Shown piece by piece: positions 25,498 to 33,718 of a stretch of 41,431 bases of DNA (the first letter of the stretch is position 1; each line of letters begins with the position of its first letter). Under the pieces are notes generated by a model that did no database searches, was not told where the DNA came from, and saw only the letters and a program-made list of their open reading frames with translations. Source of the DNA: CAYZSU01 sp964480565 (GTDB taxonomy: Bacteria; UBA10199; 2-02-FULL-44-16; JAAZCA01); NCBI GenBank assembly GCA_964480565.1, contig CAYZSU010000012.1, positions 1 to 41,431 on the forward strand, written 5' to 3'. The position numbers were made by a program, and so were the translations under genes.

Positions 25498-27561
25498 ATG
25501 CGTATTTCATTGGAATGGATACAGGAATTTATCGATCATATGATGCCTATCGATGCATTGGCACATCACTTGACCATGTCTGGTCTGGAAGTTGAAGAAA
25601 TTGAAACCGTTGAGGGACAAACTGTTTTTGAATTGGGGCTTACTCCAAATCGTGCGGATTGTTTGTCAATCATTGGTGTTGCAAGGGAAATTGCAGCTGC
25701 CAGTCAAAGCAAATTAAAACAAAATGAACTTACAGTGCCTGTAGGGACAGGTAAAATAGCGGATTATGTCTCTGTGTCTATTGATGATGCCTCTTTGTGT
25801 CCACGCTATAGCGCGCGAGTGATTCAAGGTATTTGTATTGCTAAGTCTCCTGAATGGCTTAGAAAACGGTTAATTGCATGTGGTATTCGCCCAATTAATA
25901 ATGTGGTGGATATTACCAATTATGTGATGTTGGAGTATGGACAACCCATGCATGCATTTGATTTACGAACATTGTCCGATCAACATATTCAAATAATGCA
26001 CGCCGGCGACTGTGCGGAGTTTTCCACGCTGGATCATGTACAACAAACATTAGTAAATTCAGATTTACTGATATGGAATGGCAATACACCGATTGCACTG
26101 GCAGGGATTATGGGTGGATTGTTTTCAGAAGTTAGCGATCAAACAACAAGTATTATGCTGGAAAGTGCTTATTTTTCACCAGATACAGTGCGTCGAACAT
26201 CTCGTCGATTGGGATTGTCAACGGATTCATCCCGTCGATTTGAGCGAGGCGTGGATCCAAATGCAGTGATTTTTGCACTTCATCGGGCCTGTCAATTGAT
26301 AGTGGATATTGCAGGAGGTGAGTGTAGCGAGGATTATATTGATTTGTACCCCAGTGTTATTTCAGAAAAAATAATTTCAGTGCCGGTGTCTGATATTAAT
26401 CGAATTTTAGGAACGAATTTAAATGCAGGTGAGGCCATGGCATGCGTGCAATCCATTGATATGCCCGTATCCATGTCCGGCGAATCGATAGTTGTGACTG
26501 CGCCCACCTATCGCCCGGATATTGAACGACCAATTGATATTATTGAGGAAGTAGCGCGCATTTACGGGTATCATCATATTAAGGAAACAATGCCAGCGAT
26601 GCATATGCACGCTGTAAAAAATGACGTCATGCAATCCCATATGCGTCTGGCAAAGCAAACATTGCTAGCTGCAGGATTATCTGAGACTGTATTGTATTCA
26701 TTTACACATATGGACAAGCTGTTATTATTTCACAATGCAATGGACCATGCGATTGAAATGACAAATCCGTTATCACAGGATCAGTCCATTATGCATACGA
26801 CGCTATTGCCTGGCTTGCTTGATGCACTTAGTATGAATGCAAAACGGCAACGGGCAACGGTGAAATTGTTTGCAATACAACCTGTTTTTGAAAAAAAAGA
26901 TGCCTTAAATATACATGATGAACCCATGCATATTGCAGGTGTAATCAGTGGATGTCGGAATATCAATTCTTGGGACACTTCTACAACTTTGGTGGATTTT
27001 TATGATTGTAAGGGGATTGCAGAGTTAATATTAGAGGCATTGCATATTCAACAGCCCATTCAGTTTATTCCATGCGATAATAGTATATGTCATTTAGACT
27101 CATTAAATAGTGCATTGATTGAATGTGATGGTGCGATCATTGGTTCGATTGGATTGCTAAAAGCTAAGGTAAGTTCCAAGTGGGATGTGGATTTCAATGT
27201 GTACGCTTTTGAAATAGATATTCAAAAATTATTGCCATATATCGGCAGTGATCCTGTATCCTATCGTGAATTATCTAAATTTCCTTTTATTGTTCGGCAG
27301 TTGGCACTATTGGTGCCGGAAAATATATCTGCAAAGCAAGTACAGGATGAAATTATAGCCTATAGTAGTGATATTATTTCAAATATATCGATTGTAGATG
27401 TTTATTCTGGAAAATCTGTGCCAACAGGTCAAAAGAGCCTTGGTATTCGTTTTCACTGTAGCCGCGCTAATAGCACATTGACGGATATAGAGGTTAATCA
27501 ATTGCAGGAATGTCTATTACAACAATTAAATCAATCCTTAGGGGCAACATTGCGGCCATAA
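25498..27561 (+). CDS. pheT: Phenylalanine-tRNA ligase beta, no EMAP domain
   Basis: Beta subunit of PheRS, 687 residues against 795 in E. coli. It starts as usual (MRISLEWIQEFIDH..LTMSGLEVEEIETVEG). Near residue 41 it jumps straight to VFELGLTPNRADCLSIIGVAREIA, which in E. coli lies after the ~108-residue EMAP/OB-fold tRNA-binding domain. The length deficit equals that domain. The remaining parts are present: B3/4 region (RPINNVVDITNYVMLEYGQPMHAFD), B5, the catalytic-like core (RRTSRRLGLSTDSSRRFERGVD) and the C-terminal ferredoxin-fold anticodon domain (FSKFPFIVRQLALLVPE). The editing site in B3/4 appears retained. AAAGGA precedes ATG 25498. Confidence 0.95.
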   Translation: MRISLEWIQEFIDHMMPIDALAHHLTMSGLEVEEIETVEGQTVFELGLTPNRADCLSIIGVAREIAAASQSKLKQNELTVPVGTGKIADYVSVSIDDASLCPRYSARVIQGICIAKSPEWLRKRLIACGIRPINNVVDITNYVMLEYGQPMHAFDLRTLSDQHIQIMHAGDCAEFSTLDHVQQTLVNSDLLIWNGNTPIALAGIMGGLFSEVSDQTTSIMLESAYFSPDTVRRTSRRLGLSTDSSRRFERGVDPNAVIFALHRACQLIVDIAGGECSEDYIDLYPSVISEKIISVPVSDINRILGTNLNAGEAMACVQSIDMPVSMSGESIVVTAPTYRPDIERPIDIIEEVARIYGYHHIKETMPAMHMHAVKNDVMQSHMRLAKQTLLAAGLSETVLYSFTHMDKLLLFHNAMDHAIEMTNPLSQDQSIMHTTLLPGLLDALSMNAKRQRATVKLFAIQPVFEKKDALNIHDEPMHIAGVISGCRNINSWDTSTTLVDFYDCKGIAELILEALHIQQPIQFIPCDNSICHLDSLNSALIECDGAIIGSIGLLKAKVSSKWDVDFNVYAFEIDIQKLLPYIGSDPVSYRELSKFPFIVRQLALLVPENISAKQVQDEIIAYSSDIISNISIVDVYSGKSVPTGQKSLGIRFHCSRANSTLTDIEVNQLQECLLQQLNQSLGATLRP

Positions 27562-27616
27562 TGGGGCATGTCTTACAGCATTAATACAAGTTCTATCAAT
27601 GATATCCAAACATTAT

Positions 27617-27630
27617 ATTTATTAATAAAT
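27617..27630. promoter_or_regulatory. 14-bp palindrome upstream of ihfA
   Basis: ATTTATTAATAAAT is a perfect palindrome inside an AT-rich stretch in the 189-bp pheT-ihfA gap. It could be part of a promoter or a DNA-bending or autoregulatory site; I could not match a clear IHF consensus. Nothing else is recognisable in this gap apart from the strong AGGAGGGG before ihfA. Confidence 0.3.
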
Positions 27631-27750
27631 GTGATATTTTTAAGGTATTTAGACATAAAAATGCATTCAATGCTTGAAATTGTGATGGCTTTTTATTAGG
27701 TATTAGAGCTACGGATTGCCCGTAATGATGCAGTCGAAGTAGGAGGGGTA

Positions 27751-28053
27751 ATGACTAAAGCAGATATTATTGATCAAATTTATGAAAAAATTGGTTTTTC
27801 GAAAAAAGAGTCTGCAGAGATTGTAGATTTAGTATTTGAAATTATGAAATTACGGATGGAACGTGGTGAAAAAGTAAAAATTTCTGGTTTTGGAAATTTT
27901 ATTGTTCGCAAAAAAGGGTCCCGTGTTGGCCGTAATCCGCAAACAGGTGAAGAACTTGAGATTTCAGCGCGAAGTGTATTAACATTTCGGCCCAGTCAAG
28001 TGCTTAAGGCAGCACTAAATCCAGGTATTACAATGGATGATATAGACGAATAA
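27751..28053 (+). CDS. ihfA: Integration host factor alpha subunit
   Basis: A 100-residue DNABII protein that bends DNA as a heterodimer with IhfB. It has TKADIIDQIYEKIGFSKKE (helices 1-2), KVKISGFGNFIVRKKGSRVGRNPQTGEELEI (beta arm, with the NPxTGE tip whose proline intercalates DNA) and RSVLTFRPSQVLKAALN. Position after pheT identifies it as the alpha subunit. AGGAGGGG (27741-27748) gives a strong ribosome-binding site. Confidence 0.95.
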   Translation: MTKADIIDQIYEKIGFSKKESAEIVDLVFEIMKLRMERGEKVKISGFGNFIVRKKGSRVGRNPQTGEELEISARSVLTFRPSQVLKAALNPGITMDDIDE

Positions 28054-28068
28054 GAATTGGAATCGCTT

Positions 28069-28491
28069 ATGACGGATATACCAAATAAAATTTATTTTCG
28101 AATTGGTGAAGTAAGTAGGCTCATTGCTGTAGAACCCTATGTGCTTCGATATTGGGAATCAGAATTTCCTGATATTAAACCCTCAAAATCAAAGTCAGGC
28201 CAACGCTTGTATCGTCGTAAAGATGTTGAGATTCTTCTAAAAATAAAAGAATTATTATATGAAGAACGATATACCATCGATGGTGCAAAACGACGATTAA
28301 AAGATTTTGGAAAAGAAAAGGATGCCTTATCTGCAAAGGCTGCAGATATTAAAGATGATAATCATCAAATGGAAGCATTTCCAATGGATGATGTAAATGG
28401 TGATTTAATGCATACGTCACCAAGTTTTGCAAAGATATTGCAAAAAGTTAAACGTGACTTAGAGTCTGTATTGCATATATTGAATGGATAG
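28069..28491 (+). CDS. MerR family transcriptional regulator
   Basis: A 140-residue regulator with an N-terminal MerR winged helix: YFRIGEVSRLIAVEPYVLRYWESEF..KSKSGQRLYRRKDVEILLKIKELLYEERYTIDGAKRRL. Residues after about 90 hold a low-complexity linker and a short C-terminal helix (FAKILQKVKRDLESVLHIL). No effector-binding domain or metal-ligand cysteines are present, as is usual for the MerR protein found downstream of ihfA in many proteobacteria. Its ligand and targets are unknown. ATG 28069 is preferred over TTG 28057; it lies 15 bp after ihfA, likely co-transcribed. Confidence 0.88.
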   Translation: MTDIPNKIYFRIGEVSRLIAVEPYVLRYWESEFPDIKPSKSKSGQRLYRRKDVEILLKIKELLYEERYTIDGAKRRLKDFGKEKDALSAKAADIKDDNHQMEAFPMDDVNGDLMHTSPSFAKILQKVKRDLESVLHILNG

Positions 28492-28514
28492 GACTGTCAT
28501 ATGGTTTCTTCAGT

Positions 28515-28590
28515 CGGGGCGTAGCTCAGCCTGGACTAGAGTGCTTGCTTGGGGTGCAAGAGGTCATCGGTTCGAATCCGGTTGCCCCGA
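28515..28590 (+). tRNA. tRNA-Pro (GGG anticodon)
   Basis: A cloverleaf with acceptor CGGGGCG/TGCCCCG, anticodon stem CTTGC/GCAAG with loop TTGGGGT (anticodon GGG), T arm ATCGG TTCGAAT CCGGT, and discriminator A. CCA is not encoded. The flanks are complementary (TTTCTTCAGT before, ACTGAGGAAA after), extending the acceptor helix in the precursor. The ihfA-merR-tRNA-Pro order is conserved in proteobacteria. Confidence 0.95.
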
Positions 28591-28607
28591 CTGAGGAAAT
28601 CATTAAT

Positions 28608-28641
28608 AAACCCCCCTGTGACAATGTTTCAGGGGGGTTTT
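28608..28641 (+). terminator. Strong Rho-independent terminator
   Basis: AAACCCCCCTG/CAGGGGGGTTT, an 11-bp GC-rich stem, with T run (28638-28641). It closes the translation/ihfA/merR/tRNA-Pro unit; cysE starts 17 bp later. Confidence 0.9.
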
Positions 28642-28658
28642 ATTGATAGGGATAGTCA

Positions 28659-29324
28659 ATGTTTTTTAAAACTATTAAAAATGATATAAAAATTGTATTT
28701 GATCGTGATCCTGCGGCAAGATCTGTGATGGAAGTCTTGATTTGTTATCCTGGTTTGCATGCATTGTTCTTTCATCGTATTGCTCATATGTTGTGGCGAC
28801 GACCATTTAAATTAATTTCTCGAATTATTTCCCATATTTCAAGAGCGTTAACAGGTATCGAAATTCACCCAGGTGCGAGGATTGGGAAGCGTTTTTTTAT
28901 TGATCATGGCATGGGGGTTGTCATTGGCGAGACAGTACAAATCGGTGATGATGTGACATTGTACCAGGGTGTGACATTGGGTGGAACTAGCTGGACGCAT
29001 GGGCGTCGACATCCTTGTATTGAAGATAAAGTTGTGATTGGTGCCAGTGCTGCAGTATTAGGCCCTGTCACTGTTGGGCAGGATAGTCGTATTGGGTCTT
29101 CATCCGTAGTCATTCATGATGTACCTGCGCATTCAACTGTTGTTGGAATTCCAGGTCGCGTTGTACGTTTGCGTGAGCCCATTGTGGATAATACCTGTGC
29201 ACATCATTATAATTTACAACATGCGACGTTGCCGGATCCATTTTCAGACATGATTAGCGGCCTGCGCAAAAGTGTGGATGAACTCAATCAACGCTTGATG
29301 GATATTGAACGAAAAACACCATGA
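28659..29324 (+). CDS. cysE: Serine O-acetyltransferase
   Basis: A 221-residue short-form serine acetyltransferase making O-acetylserine, the carbon skeleton for cysteine. The N-terminal helices (DPAARSVMEVLICYPGLHALFFHRIAH) precede a left-handed beta-helix of hexapeptide repeats with FFIDHGMGVVIGETVQIGDDV, YQGVTLGGTSWTHGRRHP (active-site His region) and VGIPGRVV. AGGGA precedes the ATG. It overlaps mnmA by 4 nt. Cysteine supply next to a tRNA thiolase and a methylthiotransferase gives the operon a sulfur theme. Confidence 0.95.
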   Translation: MFFKTIKNDIKIVFDRDPAARSVMEVLICYPGLHALFFHRIAHMLWRRPFKLISRIISHISRALTGIEIHPGARIGKRFFIDHGMGVVIGETVQIGDDVTLYQGVTLGGTSWTHGRRHPCIEDKVVIGASAAVLGPVTVGQDSRIGSSSVVIHDVPAHSTVVGIPGRVVRLREPIVDNTCAHHYNLQHATLPDPFSDMISGLRKSVDELNQRLMDIERKTP

Positions 29325-30427
29325 CACCATTGGATAGACATCTTTCTACATCATCAAATCGTGTATTGTTAGCGATGAGCGGTGGTATTGATTCTTCTGT
29401 TGCCGCGTATATTTTAAAAGAACAGGGATATGATGTGGTTGGCATGTCCATGCAATTAATGACATGTCATCGTCAGCAACGCGCTTCTTGTTGTTCCAGC
29501 CAGGATCGAATGGATGCGAGGCAAATTTGTGATGAATTAAATATTCCTTTTTATGTATTGGATTATCATGAGTTGTTTAAGGAAAAAGTCATTAATCCCT
29601 TTATTGATGAGTATTTGCAGGGGCGAACACCATCGCCATGTGTTTTATGCAATGATTATTTAAAATTTGGCGCACTATTTTTGGAAGCCGATCGGATAAA
29701 TATTCCCTATATTGCCACTGGGCATTATTGTATGATTGAAACGAATCAATTTATTGGCAATGTATTGTGTGATTATGCATTTAAGCAAGGTATTGATTCA
29801 AAAAAAGATCAGAGTTATTTTTTATATATGTTAAATCAGCAACAATTATCTCGGTTATTATTTCCAGTTGGATCTTATACAAAGATACAAGTGCGTAAAA
29901 TGGCACAAGACTATGGTCTTGCAATACAACAAAAACCAGAGAGTCAGGAAATATGTTTTGTAACGGATAATGATTATGTTTCTTATATTGAATCCAATGC
30001 CAGTTCACGGCTTTCTGGGCCAGGGCATTTTAAGGATTTGCAGGGAAATATTCTTGGCCAGCATCGCGGTCTTCATGCCTATACGATTGGTCAACGACGA
30101 GGTTTAGGTTTTGGTGTGGGTAGACGATTATATGTGGTGCGCATTGATTCAACCTCAAATATAATTTACTTGGGCGATAAATCGGATTTGGAATCCACAA
30201 CAATGACTGTGCATGATGTACGTTGGGTGGATGAAAAATTTAAATCTGTTAACCGCGCACGAGTAAAAATTAGATCCACTCAGCCTGGGCATATGGCATC
30301 AATTTATGCAAGTGACCATGCTGTAAAGGTAGTATTTGATGCACCTCAGTACGCTATTGCACCGGGACAAGCCGCTGTATTTTATCATGATGATTATGTG
30401 TTGGGTGGGGGTTGGATTAATGCCTAA
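29321..30427 (+). CDS. mnmA: tRNA-specific 2-thiouridylase
   Basis: A 368-residue enzyme that thiolates U34 of tRNA-Lys, -Glu and -Gln. Visible: PP-loop AMSGGIDSSVAAYIL (SGGIDSS at 20-26), GRTPSPCVLCNDYLKFG with the catalytic cysteine, ATGHY, KDQSYFLYMLNQQQLSRLLFPVG, KPESQEICFV with the second catalytic cysteine, and GQRRGLGFG..YVVRID in the C-terminal beta domain. It starts inside cysE (ATGA) and overlaps mtaB by 8 nt. Confidence 0.96.
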   Translation: MTPLDRHLSTSSNRVLLAMSGGIDSSVAAYILKEQGYDVVGMSMQLMTCHRQQRASCCSSQDRMDARQICDELNIPFYVLDYHELFKEKVINPFIDEYLQGRTPSPCVLCNDYLKFGALFLEADRINIPYIATGHYCMIETNQFIGNVLCDYAFKQGIDSKKDQSYFLYMLNQQQLSRLLFPVGSYTKIQVRKMAQDYGLAIQQKPESQEICFVTDNDYVSYIESNASSRLSGPGHFKDLQGNILGQHRGLHAYTIGQRRGLGFGVGRRLYVVRIDSTSNIIYLGDKSDLESTTMTVHDVRWVDEKFKSVNRARVKIRSTQPGHMASIYASDHAVKVVFDAPQYAIAPGQAAVFYHDDYVLGGGWINA

Positions 30428-31703
30428 ACGCGCTTATATTACAGCACTTGGATGTAAAGCCAATTGGGTAGATTCAGAGGATTTGCGATTTTTTTTAAGT
30501 TCACATGGATGCGAAATTAGTGAAAATTATATTGATGTGGATTTATGTATTTTAAATACATGCACAGTTACTGCAGCGTCTGATAGTCAATCTCGACAAT
30601 TACTTCGGAAATTAAAAAAGCATAACCCGCATGCAATTATTATTGCGAATGGTTGTGGCGTGAGTGTGAATGCACATATGTATGATGCGCTAAGCGAAGT
30701 GGACTGCATTTTTAGAACCGATCAGCAAGAAGAGCTTCATGCATATTTAAACGATATGTTTACACATTGTGCTGATGTTGTATATCAACGATCGTGCAAT
30801 CAGAGTCGGGCTAGGGCCTTTTATCGTATTCAGGATGGATGCAATATGGCATGTGCGTATTGTATTATTCCAAAGGCACGTGGGCGCTCCAGAAGTAAAA
30901 AGATACAGCTAATTCTCGATGATTGTCGGCAATTATCAAAAATGCATAATGAAATTGTGCTAACAGGTACGGATATTGCGCAGTATAGTGATGATGTGCA
31001 TCATTCATTTTTGGATGTTGTGGATGCATTGCTAAATGATGCACAAATTCGTGCACGATTTCGTTTGAGCTCATTATCACCACAATATATTGATGATCGC
31101 TTGATCGATTTATTGCAGCATTCCCGTATATGCAATCATGTTCATATTTCCATGCAAAGCGCGTGTAATAAACTATTGGATCGGATGAATCGACCTTATA
31201 CTGTGGATACAATCGATCATGTGATTGATCAGCTAATAGCGCATACCCCAAATATTTCTATTGCAACGGATATTATCGTTGGTTTTCCAAGCGAGACGGA
31301 TGATGATTTTCAAAAAACATATGAACAGCTTAAACAATGGCCACTTGCGCATATGCATGTGTTTCCCTATTCTGCCAGGCAATCGACAGCAGCAGCGGAT
31401 ATGCCGAATCAGATCCCAATACAAATTCGAAAATTAAGAACACGCCAGTTAATTCAACTTAGCCATGAAAAAAAAATGGCATTTTTGCACACACAGATGG
31501 GGAAAAAATGTCATGCCATTGTTGTGGGTAGGGATATTGATCAAGAGGGGTGTATAAACGCTTTTACAGATAATGCAATCAGTGCTAAACTACCTGCCAA
31601 TGTTGTACAATATGGCGAAATAGGAATGTGTAATATCGAATCAATTATAAACAATGAGGTATATGGACAATGGACGTGTCATCGGATGAACGAAAAAAAA
31701 TAA
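30420..31703 (+). CDS. mtaB: tRNA t6A37 methylthiotransferase
   Basis: A 427-residue radical-SAM methylthiotransferase converting t6A37 to ms2t6A37 in tRNA. The UPF0004 domain carries its cluster cysteines in ALGCKANW, ILNTCTVT and ANGCGV. The radical-SAM CxxxCxxC is IQDGCNMACAYCIIPKARG. Downstream are IATDIIVGFPSETDDDF and a C-terminal TRAM-like segment. Start ATG 30420 gives the normal MPKRAYITALGCK N-terminus; upstream in-frame ATGs lie inside mnmA. The 3' end overlaps rnc by 34 nt. MtaB is uncommon in gammaproteobacteria, which supports a deltaproteobacterium-like source. Confidence 0.93.
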   Translation: MPKRAYITALGCKANWVDSEDLRFFLSSHGCEISENYIDVDLCILNTCTVTAASDSQSRQLLRKLKKHNPHAIIIANGCGVSVNAHMYDALSEVDCIFRTDQQEELHAYLNDMFTHCADVVYQRSCNQSRARAFYRIQDGCNMACAYCIIPKARGRSRSKKIQLILDDCRQLSKMHNEIVLTGTDIAQYSDDVHHSFLDVVDALLNDAQIRARFRLSSLSPQYIDDRLIDLLQHSRICNHVHISMQSACNKLLDRMNRPYTVDTIDHVIDQLIAHTPNISIATDIIVGFPSETDDDFQKTYEQLKQWPLAHMHVFPYSARQSTAAADMPNQIPIQIRKLRTRQLIQLSHEKKMAFLHTQMGKKCHAIVVGRDIDQEGCINAFTDNAISAKLPANVVQYGEIGMCNIESIINNEVYGQWTCHRMNEKK

Positions 31704-32419
31704 AAGCATTGGAAAAAGAATTTCGATATCGGTTTAAAAAAATATCGTATTTGAAATGCGCCTTAACTCATAAATCATATACCAATGAGCGGCGTTTAGC
31801 ACCTTGTGAAAATAATGAGCGGTATGAGTTTTTAGGCGATGCCGTGTTGGAATTATGTGTGAGTCATTTATTGATGGCACGATTTCCTGATCATTCAGAA
31901 GGTGTTTTGTCAAAATTTCGTGCAGCTATTGTGAATGAAAATCAATTGTCCCAAATTGCGATAGAAATGAATATCGGCGATTATCTATACTTAGGAAAAG
32001 GCGAGGAACAAACTGGCGGTCGACAAAAGGCATCCCTTTTGTCCGATGCCTTTGAAGCCATACTAGGAGCTATTTATTTGGATCGTGGCTTTGATAAAGT
32101 GTTTAAAATAGTGGAATATATTTACGACAGTATCTTGGATCGTGCAGGGAGCGTGGGATTTGTTAGGGATTATAAAACAAAATTACAGGAAGAGTCTCAG
32201 CGATTATTTCGAAGTATTCCTAGATATAAAATTATTAATGTGTCTGGTCCGGATCACTGCAAGGAATTTGAAATTAATCTATACATCAATAATGAGTTAA
32301 TGGGTGCCGGCACAGGGTATAGTAAAAAGTCAGCTGAGCAAAGTGCCGCACAAAAAGCATTGGATAAACTGCTGGGTAATAAAGAAAATAATACAATGGA
32401 TGATAGTGAGGATAAGTAA
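31670..32419 (+). CDS. rnc: Ribonuclease III
   Basis: A 249-residue double-strand-specific endoribonuclease for rRNA and mRNA processing. The catalytic motif is NNERYEFLGDAVLELCVSHLL, with the second acidic cluster in KASLLSDAFEAILGAIYLDRG. The C-terminal double-stranded RNA-binding domain begins at DYKTKLQEESQRLF and ends KKSAEQSAAQKALDKLL. It overlaps mtaB by 34 nt and ends in TAATG with era (1-nt overlap), so expression is tightly coupled. Confidence 0.96.
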   Translation: MDVSSDERKKIKALEKEFRYRFKKISYLKCALTHKSYTNERRLAPCENNERYEFLGDAVLELCVSHLLMARFPDHSEGVLSKFRAAIVNENQLSQIAIEMNIGDYLYLGKGEEQTGGRQKASLLSDAFEAILGAIYLDRGFDKVFKIVEYIYDSILDRAGSVGFVRDYKTKLQEESQRLFRSIPRYKIINVSGPDHCKEFEINLYINNELMGAGTGYSKKSAEQSAAQKALDKLLGNKENNTMDDSEDK

Positions 32420-33315
32420 TGGTTTTTAAATCCGGATATGTGGCATTAGTTGGCCGTCCCAATGCAGGAAAATCCACATTGCTCAATGTATTGCTTGAAG
32501 AGGTATTGTCGATTGTTACGCATAAACCACAAACTACCCGACATCGAATTACAGGTATTGTCAATCACGACGATGCGCAGATTATTTTTTTAGATACGCC
32601 AGGGATTCATGAATCCACAAAAGCATTGAATGTTGCGATGAATCAAGTCATCGATCGGGTGCTTGAGGATGCAGACATTATATGCCTGCTAATTCCTGCG
32701 AATAGTCGGGAATTTAATTTTAGCAGCACACTTCTCAAACAATTGGCAGGCAAACGATGCATTGCTGTCATGACAAAATCAGATTTAATACAAATGAATC
32801 AATATGAGGCAATTGCAACGAGAATTCGTGCTAAATTATCAATTGATGAAATTATTTTTATTTCTGCGCAGAAGAAAAATGGGTTGGATATACTTTTTAA
32901 TAGCATTAAATCTCATTTGCCTGAAGGCCCGAAGTATTTTCCAGAGGATGTTTATACAGAGCAAAGTACGCGTTTTATTGTGTCTGAGCTTATTCGTGAA
33001 CAGGTGTTTTTACAATTGGGGCAAGAAATTCCATATAGCTGTGCAGTGAGTATTGAAATGTATGAGGATCCAAAGCATGACTCAGATCTTACCCGTATTC
33101 ATGCGGCTATTGTTGTGGAGCGCACATCCCAAAAATCCATGGTGATTGGAAAAAAAGGCAGCCGTATTAAAAAAATTGGCGAAAGGTCTCGGGAAAAAAT
33201 ACAGGACTTGATTCAGGGGAAGGTATTTTTAAAGTTGTTTGTCAAAGTAGAAAAAAATTGGACCAAGGATGATCGCCAGATTAATGATTTGGGATTTAGT
33301 GATCAAGTGAATTGA
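32419..33315 (+). CDS. era: GTPase Era
   Basis: A 298-residue GTPase that binds the 3' end of 16S rRNA during 30S maturation. G1 is GRPNAGKST, G2 HKPQTTRHRITGI, G3 FLDTPGIH, and G4 is MTKSD instead of the usual NKxD, a change at the guanine-recognition Asn that is worth noting. The C-terminal KH domain carries ERTSQKSMVIGKKGSRIKKIGERSREKIQ. It is the last gene of the cysE operon. No terminator is seen; a repeat array begins 26 bp later. Confidence 0.95.
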   Translation: MVFKSGYVALVGRPNAGKSTLLNVLLEEVLSIVTHKPQTTRHRITGIVNHDDAQIIFLDTPGIHESTKALNVAMNQVIDRVLEDADIICLLIPANSREFNFSSTLLKQLAGKRCIAVMTKSDLIQMNQYEAIATRIRAKLSIDEIIFISAQKKNGLDILFNSIKSHLPEGPKYFPEDVYTEQSTRFIVSELIREQVFLQLGQEIPYSCAVSIEMYEDPKHDSDLTRIHAAIVVERTSQKSMVIGKKGSRIKKIGERSREKIQDLIQGKVFLKLFVKVEKNWTKDDRQINDLGFSDQVN

Positions 33316-33341
33316 TTTAGTTTTTGTGTCGTAAAATCCTT

Positions 33342-33509
33342 ATCACTCTTGTGCGCCAAAGCCTGGTCATCATTATGTCGCAAACCTTTGCCATCCTCGT
33401 GCACCAAATGATTGTCATCACTGCGCCACAAACCTTTGTCATTTTCGTGTACCAAATGATTGTCATCCCCGCGCTGCAAAGCTTTGTCATCCTCGTGCTA
33501 CGACACGGG
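33342..33509 (+). repeat. Seven-unit 24-bp tandem array
   Basis: Seven consecutive 24-bp units start at 33342, 33366, 33390, 33414, 33438, 33462 and 33486. Most begin GTCATC or GTCATT, and two types alternate: one ending CAAACCTTT-like, the other CACCAAATGATT-like, giving a 48-bp superperiod. The last unit runs into a palindrome (CCTCGTG ctacga CACGGGG) followed by GATCTAGAAAACAG, like dispersed GTCATCCC-type repeats. An open frame across it translates to 8-residue repeats but is not a credible gene. Confidence 0.85.
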
Positions 33510-33587
33510 GATCTAGAAAACAGTTGCCCTTATCGCGACACCCCCTGTCATTGTCGGGTAGGATCCAACGATCTAGTCCGATCAATT

Positions 33588-33628
33588 CGTCATCGCGAGA
33601 GGCCCGAAGGGCATGCGTGGCGATCCAG
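33588..33628 (+). repeat. Dispersed palindromic repeat (GTCATCGCGAG type)
   Basis: CGTCATCGCGAGAGGCCCG AAGGGC ... GGCGATCCAG, with an internal GCCC/GGGC hairpin and outer TCGC/GGCGA complementarity. It resembles GTCATTGCGAG...GCAATCCAG repeats scattered through many proteobacterial genomes. With the 24-bp array it fills the 403-bp gap 33316-33718; I see no gene there. Confidence 0.55.
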
Positions 33629-33718
33629 ACTGGAAAATCATCATCACTTCGTTTCTCGCAAGTGACATAGCATTGGTACAATAGCTCGCTTTTAGATAGA
33701 AGTTGCGAAAGAGGTTTA

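Noticed and set aside
33366..33509. CRISPR array
   Set aside because: The 24-bp units are contiguous with no unique spacers and are internally divergent; no cas gene is present.
33324..33665. 113-codon open frame over the 24-bp array
   Set aside because: It is open only because the repeat period is a multiple of 3. It has no family similarity, no good ribosome-binding site and runs into non-coding palindromes.
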